A program made the translations under genes and the position numbers. A DNA stretch of 64,000 nt, from the NCBI RefSeq assembly GCF_900113805.1, contig NZ_FOQT01000002.1, forward strand, positions 1 to 64,000, in the 5' to 3' direction. Numbering within the stretch: the stretch's first letter is position 1; the number at the start of each line of letters is the position of its first letter. The notes beneath the pieces are model-generated. The model was not told the DNA's origin. It worked only from the letters and a program-made list of their open reading frames with translations, and searched no databases. This stretch comes from Halpernia frigidisoli. Lineage in GTDB: Bacteria; Bacteroidota; Bacteroidia; Flavobacteriales; Weeksellaceae. This document shows positions 52,993 through 62,273 of the stretch, in pieces.

Positions 52993-52995
52993 TAT

Positions 52996-53040
52996 AATTG
53001 GTTGTCGGTTGTCAGTTATCGGTTGTCGGTTTTTGACAAC
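52996..53040. repeat. GGTTGTCGGTT-type repeat
   Basis: Four GGTTGTCGGTTGTCAGTTATC-like units (given as 53000-53033) lie upstream of hisS, related to those at 26598. Confidence 0.55.
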
Positions 53041-53104
53041 TTTAACTTTAAAAATTAAAACACAAAAATAAGGAAATTAAAACATAATTTTTTGCATTAA
53101 TTAG

Positions 53105-53587
53105 TTACAATTCTTTTAGCATCCAAAGATTACAGCCGCTGTGTCCGGAGTTTCCTAAGGATTTTTCTAAAAATTTAAATCCCTGCTTTTCGTAAATAGA
53201 AACTGCAGTGGAAAACTCCGGTAAACTTTCAATGTAAATTGATTTAAAACCAATGTCTTTGGCAAAACTAATACTTTCTTCCATTAATTTTCGACCGATT
53301 CCTTTTCCGCGTGAATTTTTATGTAAATAAAATTTTACCAATTCTGCGCAATCTTCGGGCAACCCTTCTGTCGGGAAAATGCCGCAACAGCCTAATAATT
53401 TTTCATTTTCTTGTGCTACAAAAAGAGCAGATTTTTTTTCTTTAAATAAATCATAAAGATGATCTGTAGTTGGATCTACATAAACCGTTCCTGATTTTGG
53501 CGCATTGAAATCATCAAAACAACTTCTTATGATTGACGCAATTTCTAAATTATCTTTTTCTTCAATTTTTCTAACTGTGATTTCCAT
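53105..53587 (-). CDS. GNAT family N-acetyltransferase
   Basis: This 160-residue protein has the GNAT core KLLGCCGIFPTEG, the acetyl-CoA loop LHKNSRGKGIGRKLMEESI (Arg-Gly-x-Gly-Ile-Gly) and IYEKQGFKFLE. The substrate is unknown. Confidence 0.93.
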   Translation of the reverse strand: MEITVRKIEEKDNLEIASIIRSCFDDFNAPKSGTVYVDPTTDHLYDLFKEKKSALFVAQENEKLLGCCGIFPTEGLPEDCAELVKFYLHKNSRGKGIGRKLMEESISFAKDIGFKSIYIESLPEFSTAVSIYEKQGFKFLEKSLGNSGHSGCNLWMLKEL

Positions 53588-53644
53588 TTTTTAAAAATAA
53601 TAAAAAATATGGAAATTTCAACTCTAATATTTAGTTTGAAAATA

Positions 53645-53673
53645 AAAAGGCCGAAAGAAAAATTCTTCCGGCC
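53645..53673 (-). terminator. Terminator of the HRDC gene
   Basis: On the minus strand GGCCGGAAGAA and TTCTTTCGGCC pair around a short loop, followed by TTTTTATTTT, 30 bp after the HRDC gene stop. Confidence 0.85.
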
Positions 53674-53702
53674 ACTTCATTTTCCTCCATCAATTTGTGT
53701 TT

Positions 53703-54167
53703 CTATATCTGCTCCAGAATCTCAATAATTTCAGAGCCGTAATGTTCAATTTTAAATTTTCCAAATCCTTTTATCTCCTGTAATTCTTCTTTTTTAAAAG
53801 GTTTAAATTTCGCTATCGAAGAAAGTTCTTTATTGGTAGCAATAAAATAAACCGGTAAATTCTGTTCTTTTGCTTTCTCTGAGCGCCAAAGTTTTAAGCT
53901 TTCTAAAATTTTGATCTCGTCAGTATTTAACTCCTGATCTTCCACCGAATATTTTTGTGCTTTTGGTTCGTTTAAAGTAGTTGAAAGAGTATCTTCCTTC
54001 TTTTTTTTATCTTCATAATAAACGCACGCAGACCAATAATTTTCTTCATATACGAACGAAGAATTGACATTGCAGATCTCATGGTTCAATAAAAATTCAT
54101 CAACAAGTTTTTGGTCAGATAGAAGATGCTCATCAGTAATTCTTACTTTTAATATTTTGACTTTCAT
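53703..54167 (-). CDS. HRDC domain protein
   Basis: This 154-residue protein has a C-terminal HRDC domain (about residues 80-154: ILESLKLWRSEKAKEQNLPVYFIATNKELSSIA, LQEIKGFGKFKIEHYG), a nucleic-acid-binding module of RecQ helicases and RNase D. The N-terminal half is a small domain of unknown fold. No helicase or nuclease domain is attached. Confidence 0.9.
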   Translation of the reverse strand: MKVKILKVRITDEHLLSDQKLVDEFLLNHEICNVNSSFVYEENYWSACVYYEDKKKKEDTLSTTLNEPKAQKYSVEDQELNTDEIKILESLKLWRSEKAKEQNLPVYFIATNKELSSIAKFKPFKKEELQEIKGFGKFKIEHYGSEIIEILEQI

Positions 54168-54207
54168 AAAGGTAAAATTTGGTTATTAAGGGAAATCTTT
54201 TAAAATA

Positions 54208-54238
54208 ACTTTGCCTAATTATTAGCTAGGCAAAGTTT
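54208..54238 (-). terminator. Hairpin downstream of ssb
   Basis: ACTTTGCCTA and a CTAGGCAAAGT partner form a 10-bp stem. The T tail on the minus strand is weak, so it may be a terminator or a stabilising hairpin. Confidence 0.6.
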
Positions 54239-54249
54239 CTTTGAAAAAA

Positions 54250-54579
54250 TTAATTTGCGCCAAGAAGAACTAATTCCTCCACGCGAATTTCAGTGAAATA
54301 ACGTTTTACGCCTTCTTTATCATCGTAAGTACGGTATTGAATTTTTCCTTCAACAGCAATTTCTTTTCCCTTGGTGACATATTTTTCCATAATATCTGCC
54401 AATTTTCCGTTGACAACCAGATTGTGCCACTGCGTTTCTTCTACTTTTTCTCCGAGAGCATTTGTGTAAAAATCGCTTGTTGCCAAACTTACTTTTGCAA
54501 GTTTTCCTTTTTCGAAGTTGATGATCTCTACTTCTTTTCCTGTTCTTCCAATTAAGGATACTTTGTTTCTTAGTGACAT
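54250..54579 (-). CDS. ssb: Short single-stranded DNA-binding protein
   Basis: This 109-residue OB-fold protein starts MSLRNKVSLIGRTGKEVEI and carries the family core TQWHNLVVNGKLADIMEKYVTKGKEIAVEGKI. It ends at VEELVLLGAN without the flexible linker and acidic DDxPF tip that recruit partner proteins in standard SSB. It may be a second, specialised SSB. Confidence 0.92.
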   Translation of the reverse strand: MSLRNKVSLIGRTGKEVEIINFEKGKLAKVSLATSDFYTNALGEKVEETQWHNLVVNGKLADIMEKYVTKGKEIAVEGKIQYRTYDDKEGVKRYFTEIRVEELVLLGAN

Positions 54580-54762
54580 AACATTTAAGTTTAAAAAATT
54601 AATATTAGAAGTGAGCCGTTACTTGTCTGTCTCATTTCTCTGCTGCAAAGATTCATCAACAATGAAAATTTATTCGGTAATTATCTATTTATTTTCGTTT
54701 GTAGTCATTTGTAAACGAATAAGTTGTAATTTAGTTTAGTAAAACTTTAATAAAATAAAAAT

Positions 54763-54945
54763 ATGTATGAGCATTTTTATACCTGTCCTTACTGTTGGGA
54801 AAATATATCAGCTCTGCTCGATTCATCCGTTAGAGATCAGACTTATATCGAAGATTGTGAGGTTTGCTGTAATCCAATTGAGCTTCACGTGGTTTTTGAG
54901 GAAGAAGAATTAATGGGTTTTGAAGCGATTAATATCGAACAATGA
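54763..54945 (+). CDS. CPXCG-motif Cys-rich zinc-binding protein
   Basis: This 60-residue protein has a zinc-ribbon pattern CPYC (Cys8/11) and CEVCC (Cys32/35/36), and IELHVVFEEEE, as in the CPXCG family. Function is unknown. It is a single small gene near several nucleic-acid-related genes. Confidence 0.9.
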   Translation: MYEHFYTCPYCWENISALLDSSVRDQTYIEDCEVCCNPIELHVVFEEEELMGFEAINIEQ

Positions 54946-54947
54946 TT

Positions 54948-54982
54948 TCACGCAAAGGCGCAAAGAAATACACGCAGAGAAA
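54948..54982 (+). repeat. CACGCAAAGGCGCAAAG repeat
   Basis: TTCACGCAAAGGCGCAAAG followed by ACACGCAGAG, related to the units at 46416. Confidence 0.6.
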
Positions 54983-55074
54983 GTGGTAATTTTTATTAAA
55001 TAAAAATATCATTCACAAAAATGATTGCTCGTTTACCTACTCAAAACTCTTCCCAATAATTAAAAAAAGAAACT

Positions 55075-55416
55075 ATGGAATGTCTGGAATGCAGTCAAAA
55101 AATCGTTGGCAGAGCCGATAAAAAATTCTGTGACGATGCCTGCAGAAACAGTTTTAACAACAAACAAAACAGTGATTCTACAAACCTGATGCGAAATGTG
55201 AACAACAAATTGCGTAAAAATTTCAGAATTTTAGAATCTATTAACGAAGATGGAAAAACCAAAACCACCAAAACAAAAATGACTTCCAAAGGGTTTGATT
55301 TTGACTTTTTCACGCAAATTACAGTTTATAAAAATGGCTCAGAATACAGGTTTGTGTACAATCAGGGTTATAAATTTCTGGAGGAAGATTGGGTTTTGCT
55401 CGTGCGGAAAGAATAA
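55075..55416 (+). CDS. Small protein with N-terminal treble-clef-like zinc motif
   Basis: This 113-residue protein starts with CLEC...CDDAC (Cys3/6/19/23), a DUF2116-like zinc finger, followed by a strand-rich domain KGFDFDFFTQITVYKNGSEYRFVYNQGY. Function is unknown; the fold suggests nucleic-acid or protein binding. Confidence 0.82.
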   Translation: MECLECSQKIVGRADKKFCDDACRNSFNNKQNSDSTNLMRNVNNKLRKNFRILESINEDGKTKTTKTKMTSKGFDFDFFTQITVYKNGSEYRFVYNQGYKFLEEDWVLLVRKE

Positions 55417-55418
55417 AT

Positions 55419-55426
55419 TATCTTAG
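55419..55426 (+). promoter_or_regulatory. -7-like box of the T9SS-exported protein
   Basis: TATCTTAG, with TTG about 20 bases upstream inside the previous gene, lies 16 bp before the ATG at 55443. Confidence 0.4.
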
Positions 55427-55442
55427 CCGCTTACTTTATTCG

Positions 55443-58400
55443 ATGAAAAAAACGCTACTTTTTTTAATGATTTCCATAAATTTTTTAAGTTTTGCACAAA
55501 AAGCGAAACAAAATTTTGAGTATTCATTTTACGAAAATAAAGGTCAGATCATCGATCAAAGTGGAAAACAAAATAAAGAAGTTAAATTTCTTTATATTTC
55601 AAATGGTTTGAATGTTCAGATTAAAAAAACAGGATTTTCTTATGATGTTTATGAAAGTGAAAGAAAAGAAATTTCGCCCACAAAAAAATCATTAGTAAGC
55701 ATTTCCAGAAAACAAAAACCAAACTTTAAAACCACTCAAAAATTTCATCGAGTTGATATTGATTTTGAAAATTCTAATCCGAATGTAGAAATTATTGCGG
55801 AAGATCAATCTACCGATTACGATAATTATTATAATATTCCGAACATTCCGAAAGGAGTTGAAAAAGTCTATCGTTACAGAAAAGTTACCTACAAAAATCT
55901 TTATCCAAACATCGATCTGGAATTTTTTAAACCAAGTGATACTTTAAAACCCGTAGAATATAATTTTATTGTAAAACCCGGCGGGAAAATTTCTAATATT
56001 CAGTTAAAATTTAACGGTGCAAAAACAAAGTTAAAAGACGGCAAACTTTATATGAAGTTGCGTTTTGGTGAGATGCAGGAAAATATTCCAAATTCATGGA
56101 TTGAAGATTTAACTTCTAAAAAAGACATTAAAGTTAATTTCAAAGAAACCGGAAATCAAACTTTTGGATTTAAAAGCGCGCAGGATAGTTTTGATAAAAC
56201 GGTGGTGATTGATCCGACGCCGACGCGGATTTGGGCGACTTACTATTTTGGCTCTTCTTATGAACCATTAATTAAAACTGTGAGAACTGATAGTGACGAA
56301 AATATTATTACAACAACTCAAGTTGATATATTTTCAAATAATAATTTAGTTACTTCGGGAGCATTTCAAACAAATTTCAAAAACGTTGATGAATATTCTT
56401 TGCTTTCAAAATTTAATAAAGATGGACAACGTTTGTGGAGTACTTTTATCGGTAATTATTCCTATTACATCAATGGAGGTTTGATGAATGTTATAAATGA
56501 CTGCGTTGTAAATAATAAAAAGGAAATTTATATTGTAGGTAAAGCTGTGGAGCAAATTTCTAATTATTCCAATAACATCACAACACCCGGTGCTCATAAA
56601 GAGATAGCGACAGGATCTCGTGTGGAGGGTGAAATTATGAAATTCAATGAAAATGGTGGTAGAATTTGGGGTACATATTTTGGTGGTGACAGTTCTGATG
56701 AAATACTTTCAGTTTCTTTAGACAGTAATCAAGATTTAATAATTTCTGGAAGAACTTATAGCGATAAAGGAATTGTAACTGCAAATCCTTACAAATCATT
56801 TATACAAAATTCTTATTATATTGGTTTTTTTGCTAAATTTTCCTCTGCTGGAAATCAAATTTATGGAAGTTATTTACCAGACGTCATTTATCACAATGCA
56901 GTGGATAAAAATGATAATTATATTTTTTGCGCTTATAGTTACGATAAAAGCTTTCCATCTGAAGGAACTTCCGGAACACACCAGCCGATTATAGTAGGAC
57001 AGGCAAATTCCCTTCTTATTAAATTCGATAAAAATTTTAATAAAATTTGGGGCACATATTATGGCGGTACATTGTTATATGGATTAAGCGGTCAACATGA
57101 TAATGAAAACTTTCCTTTTGGTGTTGGAACAGATTCAGCAAATAACATTTATATTGCCGGAAATACTACTGCAAAACAAAATATTGCCACGCCAAATTCT
57201 CACAAAGAAAATTTTAGCGGTACTGGATCCGACGTCTTTTTAGCCAAAATTGACGAAAATGGAAACAGAATATGGGGAACTTATTTTGGCGCTAATACTG
57301 GATTTGATGATAAGGTTCATGATTTATTTGTAAAATCTGATGGAAGTTTGTACATCGCAGGTGTGACAGGAAATTCAACAGATATTGCTACATCAAATGG
57401 TTATATTAATGATTTTAAAACATTAAATTATGTAGGAGGATTTCTTACAAAATTTAACAGTTCAGGGATGCAGCTTTGGGGAACTTATTACCCTGAAATT
57501 TTTTCTATTTTTAATAGTAAAAATAATATTTATTCGTACAGTTATTCAGTTAACAATTTTGGAACTTCTGGAACTTTTATGCCTGCTGCAGTATATGGAG
57601 CAACCTTTTTACTCACCAAATTTCAGGACTGCCCCGATGATCTATTTGTTTCGGCAACTTCCCCTGTCTGCCCAAATTCAGATATTAACCTAAAAGCATC
57701 AGGTGGAACTTCTTACGCGTGGACAGGTCCAAATAATTTTAAATCAACAGACCAAAACCCGACAATTTCAAATGCTAATTCAATAAATTCCGGCACTTAT
57801 TATTGTAAAATTACCGGATCGGGAGATTGTGACGGCACATTTTCAGTTGATGTAAAAGTGGAAGATAAAACGCCACCAATTCCAAATATTACAAATCTTC
57901 CAGATATTAAAGGAGATTGTAATACCGTAGTTTCAGTATTTCCAACGGCAATAGATGGTTGTATGGGAAATATTATTGCAACAACAAAAAACCCTTTACA
58001 ATATTCAATTCCCGGAACCTATGTCGTTGTTTGGGATTACGACGACGGAAACGGAAACATTGCACATCAAAATCAAAATGTGATCATTTCTTCGCCTGCT
58101 TTACCCACGGCAAATGCTACGCAAGAGTTTTGTAGCACTGAAAATCGAACAGTTGCAGATCTGCAGATTTTAGGGCAAAATATTACCTGGTATGATGCAG
58201 CCGGAACTGTTTTAGATCCAACTTCAAAACTAGTCAATGGCGATTATTTCGCTTCACAAAATAGTAGCGGTTGCGAAAGTGACAAAATAAAAGTTTCCGT
58301 AAAAATAAATGTAACGGCTCTTCCTACAGCAAATGCAAATCAGGATTTTTGTTCGACTCAAAAAGCCACCATTTCAGATTTAAAAGTAACGGGAACTGGT

Positions 58401-59476
58401 TTAAAGTTTTATGATCTGGCTGGAAATTCTTTACCAACTTCTACTTTGCTTTTAGACAATACTTCTTATTTTGTGACGCAAACCAGCAATTCCTGTGAGT
58501 CAGATAAATTTGAAATAAAAGTCGCAATTAATCAAAATGCTTTGCCAGCAAATGATTTTGGTTTATCGTTTTGCAATGACACAACCTCAACTTCAAAAAT
58601 CGAGGATTTAACAAAATACGAAGAAAACTTAATTAGTAATTCTTCAGGTTACATTTTCGACTATTTTGACCAAAATCAGAATCCCATCAACGATTTTAAA
58701 AGCCGAACACTTTCAATTGGCAACAATGTTTTTTATGTAAAAGTTTCCACCGCGCAAGGTTGTTTTAAATTAGTAAAATTAACGCTTCAGTTGAATGAAA
58801 AACCGGTCATAAATTTACCTGAAACTGCAGAATTTTGCAATGGTTTATCGGTAATTTTAAATCCTGGAAATAATCCCAATTATTCCTATGAATGGAGCAC
58901 CGGCGAAACAACCAATAAAATTCAAGTTGATAAAGAAGGAACTTATACAGTAAAAGTTAAGACAAGTTTTGGCTGCGAAAATACAGCATCAATTATTGTA
59001 AAAAAATCAGTTTTAGCAAATATTTTAAAAGTTGAAATTTTAAATAATAATGCAACCGTAATTCTTTCGGCGAATGGCGATTTCGAATATTCACTCGATA
59101 ATAAATCTGCCAGATTTCTAATCAATTTAAGAATTTAGCAAATGGAAATTATACCGTTTACGTCCGTGCAAAATCCGGTTGTATTATTGGTGAAATGAAC
59201 TTTTCCATATTTAACATAGCCAATTCTTTCTCACCAAATGGCGACGGCATAAATGACACCTGGAAAATTGACGGTTTAGAAAACTACCCAAATTCTGAAG
59301 TTTCAGTTTACGATGTTTCAGGAAAAAGAGTTTTTTATAAAATTACTTCCGGAAGTTTTGAATGGGACGGAAAATTGAATAGTCGAAATCTACCAACGGC
59401 AACTTATTGGTACACGATAAAAGTTTCCGATGGAAGGATTTTAAATGGATATTTGTTGCTGAAAAACAGGAATTAA
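55443..59476 (+). pseudogene. Large T9SS-secreted beta-propeller/HYR protein, frameshifted before its sorting domain
   Basis: From ATG 55443 (MKKTLLFLMISINF, signal peptide) the first frame runs to a stop at 59138: a DUF7948-like N-terminal region, SBBP-type repeats with IWGTYFGG/WGTYYGG, an Ig-like domain, a HYR domain (PGTYVVVWDYDDGNGN) and adhesin-like Cys-rich units. The T9SS type B sorting domain (SFSPNGDGINDTW...LNGYLLLKN) lies in the next frame up to 59476. That frame reads NLANGNYTVYVRAKSG just upstream, so one base is apparently missing between 59105 and 59138. The product would be exported and anchored only if the frame were restored. Confidence 0.88.
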
Positions 59477-59479
59477 TTT

Positions 59480-59633
59480 GGGCAGACTTTTGACTTCGTC
59501 GAGAGTATTTTTATAGTTTTTTTTATGGCAGCTTTTCCGTCCTCCGTTCCCGCTTTTTCTTTTAAATTTTTGTAAAATTTAAAAGAAAAGAGCTCCACTC
59601 AGGCCGGGCTGCAGTTTTTGCCCAATAAGAAAA
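59480..59633. repeat. Dispersed element B, copy 1
   Basis: TTTGACTTCGTCGA near 59489, then ATGGCAGCTTTTCCGTCCTCC, a CTTTTCTTTTAAATTT hairpin with its inverted partner, and GAGCTCCACTCAGGCCGGGC (listed in pieces). The left half recurs inverted at 61488-61571. Confidence 0.7.
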
Positions 59634-59643
59634 ATTTAGCTAC

Positions 59644-60480
59644 TTATTCTCCTTCTTCGTACAATTTGATTTTATCGTCTAAAATCTCAATTTTATTCCA
59701 TTTGTAAAGTCCTCCAATGGCTTTTTTAAAATTTTTCTTACTCATTTGAAGTTCTTGTTTGATGTCTTCCGGTGAAGAGTTATCACTCAAATAAAGCAAA
59801 CCATGATTGGCTTCCAAAGCGTCAAGAATTATTTTTTGAAACTCATCATTGTTTTCATAACCTTCGGGCTGAAGCGAAACATCAATTTTTCCATCTTCGC
59901 GAATGGCTTTTATATAACCGATTTCTTCCGACAAAGGATAAAGTTTTTTGTAAACATCAGAAGCGTAAATTAAGCCAATATATTCTTTGTTGATCACGAC
60001 ATTCCAACCCAATTCTGACTCGTTCATCATAATCAGATTTACTTTATCGCCGTAGTTAAAAGGTGTATTTTCGTATTGTGGATTTCTTTTAAACTTCGTT
60101 GTTCCGGTAATCAGATCGGTAAATTCGTCCACATAAAGTTGAACCAGATATCTTTTCCCTTCTAAAATTTTAGATTTCTGCTGTTTGTACGGAATAAAAA
60201 GATCTTTGATAATTCCCCAGTTCATAAAAGCGCCACTTGGCATAGATTCCACGCAGGTCAAAACAGCAAATTCGCCAACCTCAGCAATTGGTTTTTCGGT
60301 TGTTGCTTTTAATCTGTCATCATCCTGAAAAACAAAAACTTCCATTTCTTCTCCAATCACGGGATTTTCCGGCGCAAAAACTTTAGATAAAAAAGCGCGT
60401 TCGCCATCTTCATCTTCCAGAAATAAACCTGAATAATTTTGTTCTGCGATTTTTAAAAATTGGGTTTTGCCGAGTTTCAT
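59644..60480 (-). CDS. S1-domain RNA-binding protein, CvfB-like
   Basis: This 278-residue protein has tandem S1-like beta-barrel domains (LFLEDEDGERAFLS, KVNLIMMNESELGWNVVINKEYIGLIYASD, IGYIKAIREDGKIDVSL) and a C-terminal winged-helix segment (DIKQELQMSKKNFKKAIGGLYKWNKI). This is the architecture of CvfB/YitL, an RNA-binding regulator. Confidence 0.93.
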   Translation of the reverse strand: MKLGKTQFLKIAEQNYSGLFLEDEDGERAFLSKVFAPENPVIGEEMEVFVFQDDDRLKATTEKPIAEVGEFAVLTCVESMPSGAFMNWGIIKDLFIPYKQQKSKILEGKRYLVQLYVDEFTDLITGTTKFKRNPQYENTPFNYGDKVNLIMMNESELGWNVVINKEYIGLIYASDVYKKLYPLSEEIGYIKAIREDGKIDVSLQPEGYENNDEFQKIILDALEANHGLLYLSDNSSPEDIKQELQMSKKNFKKAIGGLYKWNKIEILDDKIKLYEEGE

Positions 60481-60543
60481 AAGTAATATAGATTGATTGA
60501 ATAAAGAATTTGCAAATTTAACTTAATAAATTGGGTTTAAAAA

Positions 60544-61255
60544 TTATTTGAAAGTTGAAACTTCTACAACTCCATTTTTACCAATATCTCCATATTTTAA
60601 AATGGCTTCTTCAGTATATAAATATTTGCTTTCAATAAAATTTTGTTGATTCATTTGTGAAAAATCCTGAACATTTACTTTCTTTCCATCAACCAAAATT
60701 AAAGGCGCGACATATTCCTTTATTTGAATATTCTCTTCCTGTGCAATAATTTTTAAGTCTGGATTTTTTTTGTTTTCAATTTGTTCCTTGTTAAATTCTA
60801 TAACGTTTAAAAAGTAACTTTCTAAATTTTGAAATTCATATTCTCCGGCTTGCCAATTTGCAAATTTCCAATATCTCCAGTCTTTTTCGTTAGTCGGTGG
60901 AATTAAGAAAAATTGTTGTTCATCATCAAAACCAGCGATAATTAAACATTCTCTCAATTTTTCAATTTGATAATTTTCAATTATCTCAGGATAAATATTC
61001 TTTAAATAATCAATTCTTTCAAGATTTTCAAATGTTGGCTCTATATCGTTTGAAGCAGAAAATCTGTTTGAAATTAATAAAAATTCTTTATAATCTTTTG
61101 GCAAAATAATGTTAAGTTCTTTTTCCTTTAAAGAAATTTTGATCTTTTGTAGCAGGAATATTTCCGATCCAATTATTATTTTTTTGAATTTCATTAAAAT
61201 CAAAATCACCTAATTCAATTGCTTGCTTAGAAATTTTAAGTAAAAGTTCTTTCAT
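60544..61255 (-). pseudogene. SUKH (SMI1/KNR4) protein with plug-like C-terminus, frameshifted near its start
   Basis: From ATG 61255 the frame reads MKELLLKISKQAIEL...WIGNIPATKDQ, the typical SUKH N-terminus, then hits a stop. The next frame continues ISLKEKELNIILPKDYKEFLLISNRF to the end at 60544. Removing one A from the T4/A4 run at 61137-61140 joins the two. After the SUKH domain (WRYWKFANWQAGEYEFQNLESYF) the C-terminus, PLILVDGKKV...AILKYGDIGKNGVVEVSTF, resembles the plug-like tail of TonB-linked proteins. Confidence 0.75.
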
Positions 61256-61487
61256 AATTCAAATTTAATAAAAAATAAGAAGTCGAGACTTTCGTTAATA
61301 ATAAAAAAAATCAACTAACGATAAATAAAATTTTATGCAAAACTTTGCAGCCCGACTTGATGATGAATTTTTATATTTTCATTTGAATCATCCAACCACT
61401 TCGTTAGGTTTGAGTGGAAATCCTTTTTTTGCATTTAAAAAAAAGATTGATTCTACTTTTTATTTATTTTTATTTGAACCATCGAAA

Positions 61488-61571
61488 TTCGTTCCTCGTT
61501 TTGAGAACGGAAGGCGGAAAAGCTGCCATAAAAAATATATAAAAGTGCTTTCGACGAAGTCAAATGCTGCC
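61488..61571. repeat. Dispersed element B, copy 2 (partial, inverted)
   Basis: GGCGGAAAAGCTGCCATAAA and CGACGAAGTCAAA are the inverted counterpart of the left part of copy 1. An open frame over this stretch is not a gene. Confidence 0.7.
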
Positions 61572-61588
61572 AAAAAAAAATCCAATAA

Positions 61589-61615
61589 AAAAGAGAAGCC
61601 GAAACTTCTCTTTTA
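61589..61615. terminator. Terminator downstream of the DUF2442 gene
   Basis: AAAAGAGAAG-CCGAAA-CTTCTCTTTT forms a 10-bp stem with A and T tracts. The same GAGAAGCCGAAACTTCTC hairpin recurs at 62203. Confidence 0.85.
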
Positions 61616-61634
61616 ATAATTGTTAATTAGAATT

Positions 61635-61886
61635 TCAATAACTAAATTCTTTTTTATCTAATAATGAGTATAAAAATTCTGGAGAAAAATCCGCACCATT
61701 TTCCCATTCAATGGTCCAAGAATTTACCTTAAAATTTTTAAATTTTTCTATATTTTTTAGTTCTGCGAAAATGCCTTTTTTCAAATAATTTTCTAAATCA
61801 ATTTCTGCTTTTTCATCTGTATTAAATTCAAATTCAATAATAAAATTTGAAACATATTTTGCATTTTTTATCCAAATTAGATTCAT
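61635..61886 (-). CDS. DUF2442 family protein
   Basis: This 83-residue protein shows the family pattern VSNFIIEFEFNTDEKAEIDLENYLKKGIF, AELKN...FKVNSWTIEWENGADFSPEFLY. DUF2442 proteins are often coupled to DUF4160 proteins in toxin-antitoxin-like pairs. The DUF4160 gene lies 6 bp upstream in the same direction. Confidence 0.9.
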   Translation of the reverse strand: MNLIWIKNAKYVSNFIIEFEFNTDEKAEIDLENYLKKGIFAELKNIEKFKNFKVNSWTIEWENGADFSPEFLYSLLDKKEFSY

Positions 61887-61892
61887 TTTCTA

Positions 61893-62150
61893 TTATTTTA
61901 AAGGTTCAATTTTATGAGGAAGTTCGCCAATTTGAGTTAATCTCCAATTTTCTAATAATTCTTCTTTATGCAATTCCATCCATTCAAAAACAAGTTTCAG
62001 AGCTCTTGCAGGCATAAAACCTTCAATAGTTTCTTCATTAATCGTAATCACTGCTCGATAATCTCCATAATTAATATGAAAATGCGGTGGATTATGATCC
62101 ATAAAAAACATTTGGATAATTATCCCGTAAAATCTACTAATTTCTGGCAA
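61893..62150 (-). CDS. DUF4160 family protein
   Basis: This 85-residue protein matches DUF4160: MPEISRFYGIIIQMFFMDHNPPHFHINYGDYRAVI, with the conserved H-x-P-P-H-F-H cluster, and RALKLVFEWMELHKEELLENW. It is the first gene of the pair with DUF2442. The His-rich motif suggests metal binding or catalysis. Toxin-antitoxin function is an inference. Confidence 0.92.
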   Translation of the reverse strand: MPEISRFYGIIIQMFFMDHNPPHFHINYGDYRAVITINEETIEGFMPARALKLVFEWMELHKEELLENWRLTQIGELPHKIEPLK

Positions 62151-62199
62151 TTTTTCAAATTTATAACGCTAAATTAATCATTTAAAATTAATTCCAGTA

Positions 62200-62224
62200 A
62201 AAAAGAGAAGCCGAAACTTCTCTA
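62200..62224 (-). terminator. Terminator of lpdA
   Basis: AGAGAAG-CCGAAA-CTTCTCT, a 7-bp stem followed on the minus strand by a T tract. It is nearly identical to the hairpin at 61589. Confidence 0.78.
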
Positions 62225-62273
62225 ATATTTATTTGTGAAATTTTGCGACTTTACCAATCAACAACTTTACAAC

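Noticed and set aside
61335-61616. 93-codon plus-strand ORF
   Set aside because: It runs through dispersed element B and a terminator. The protein is Lys-rich with no gene-like features.
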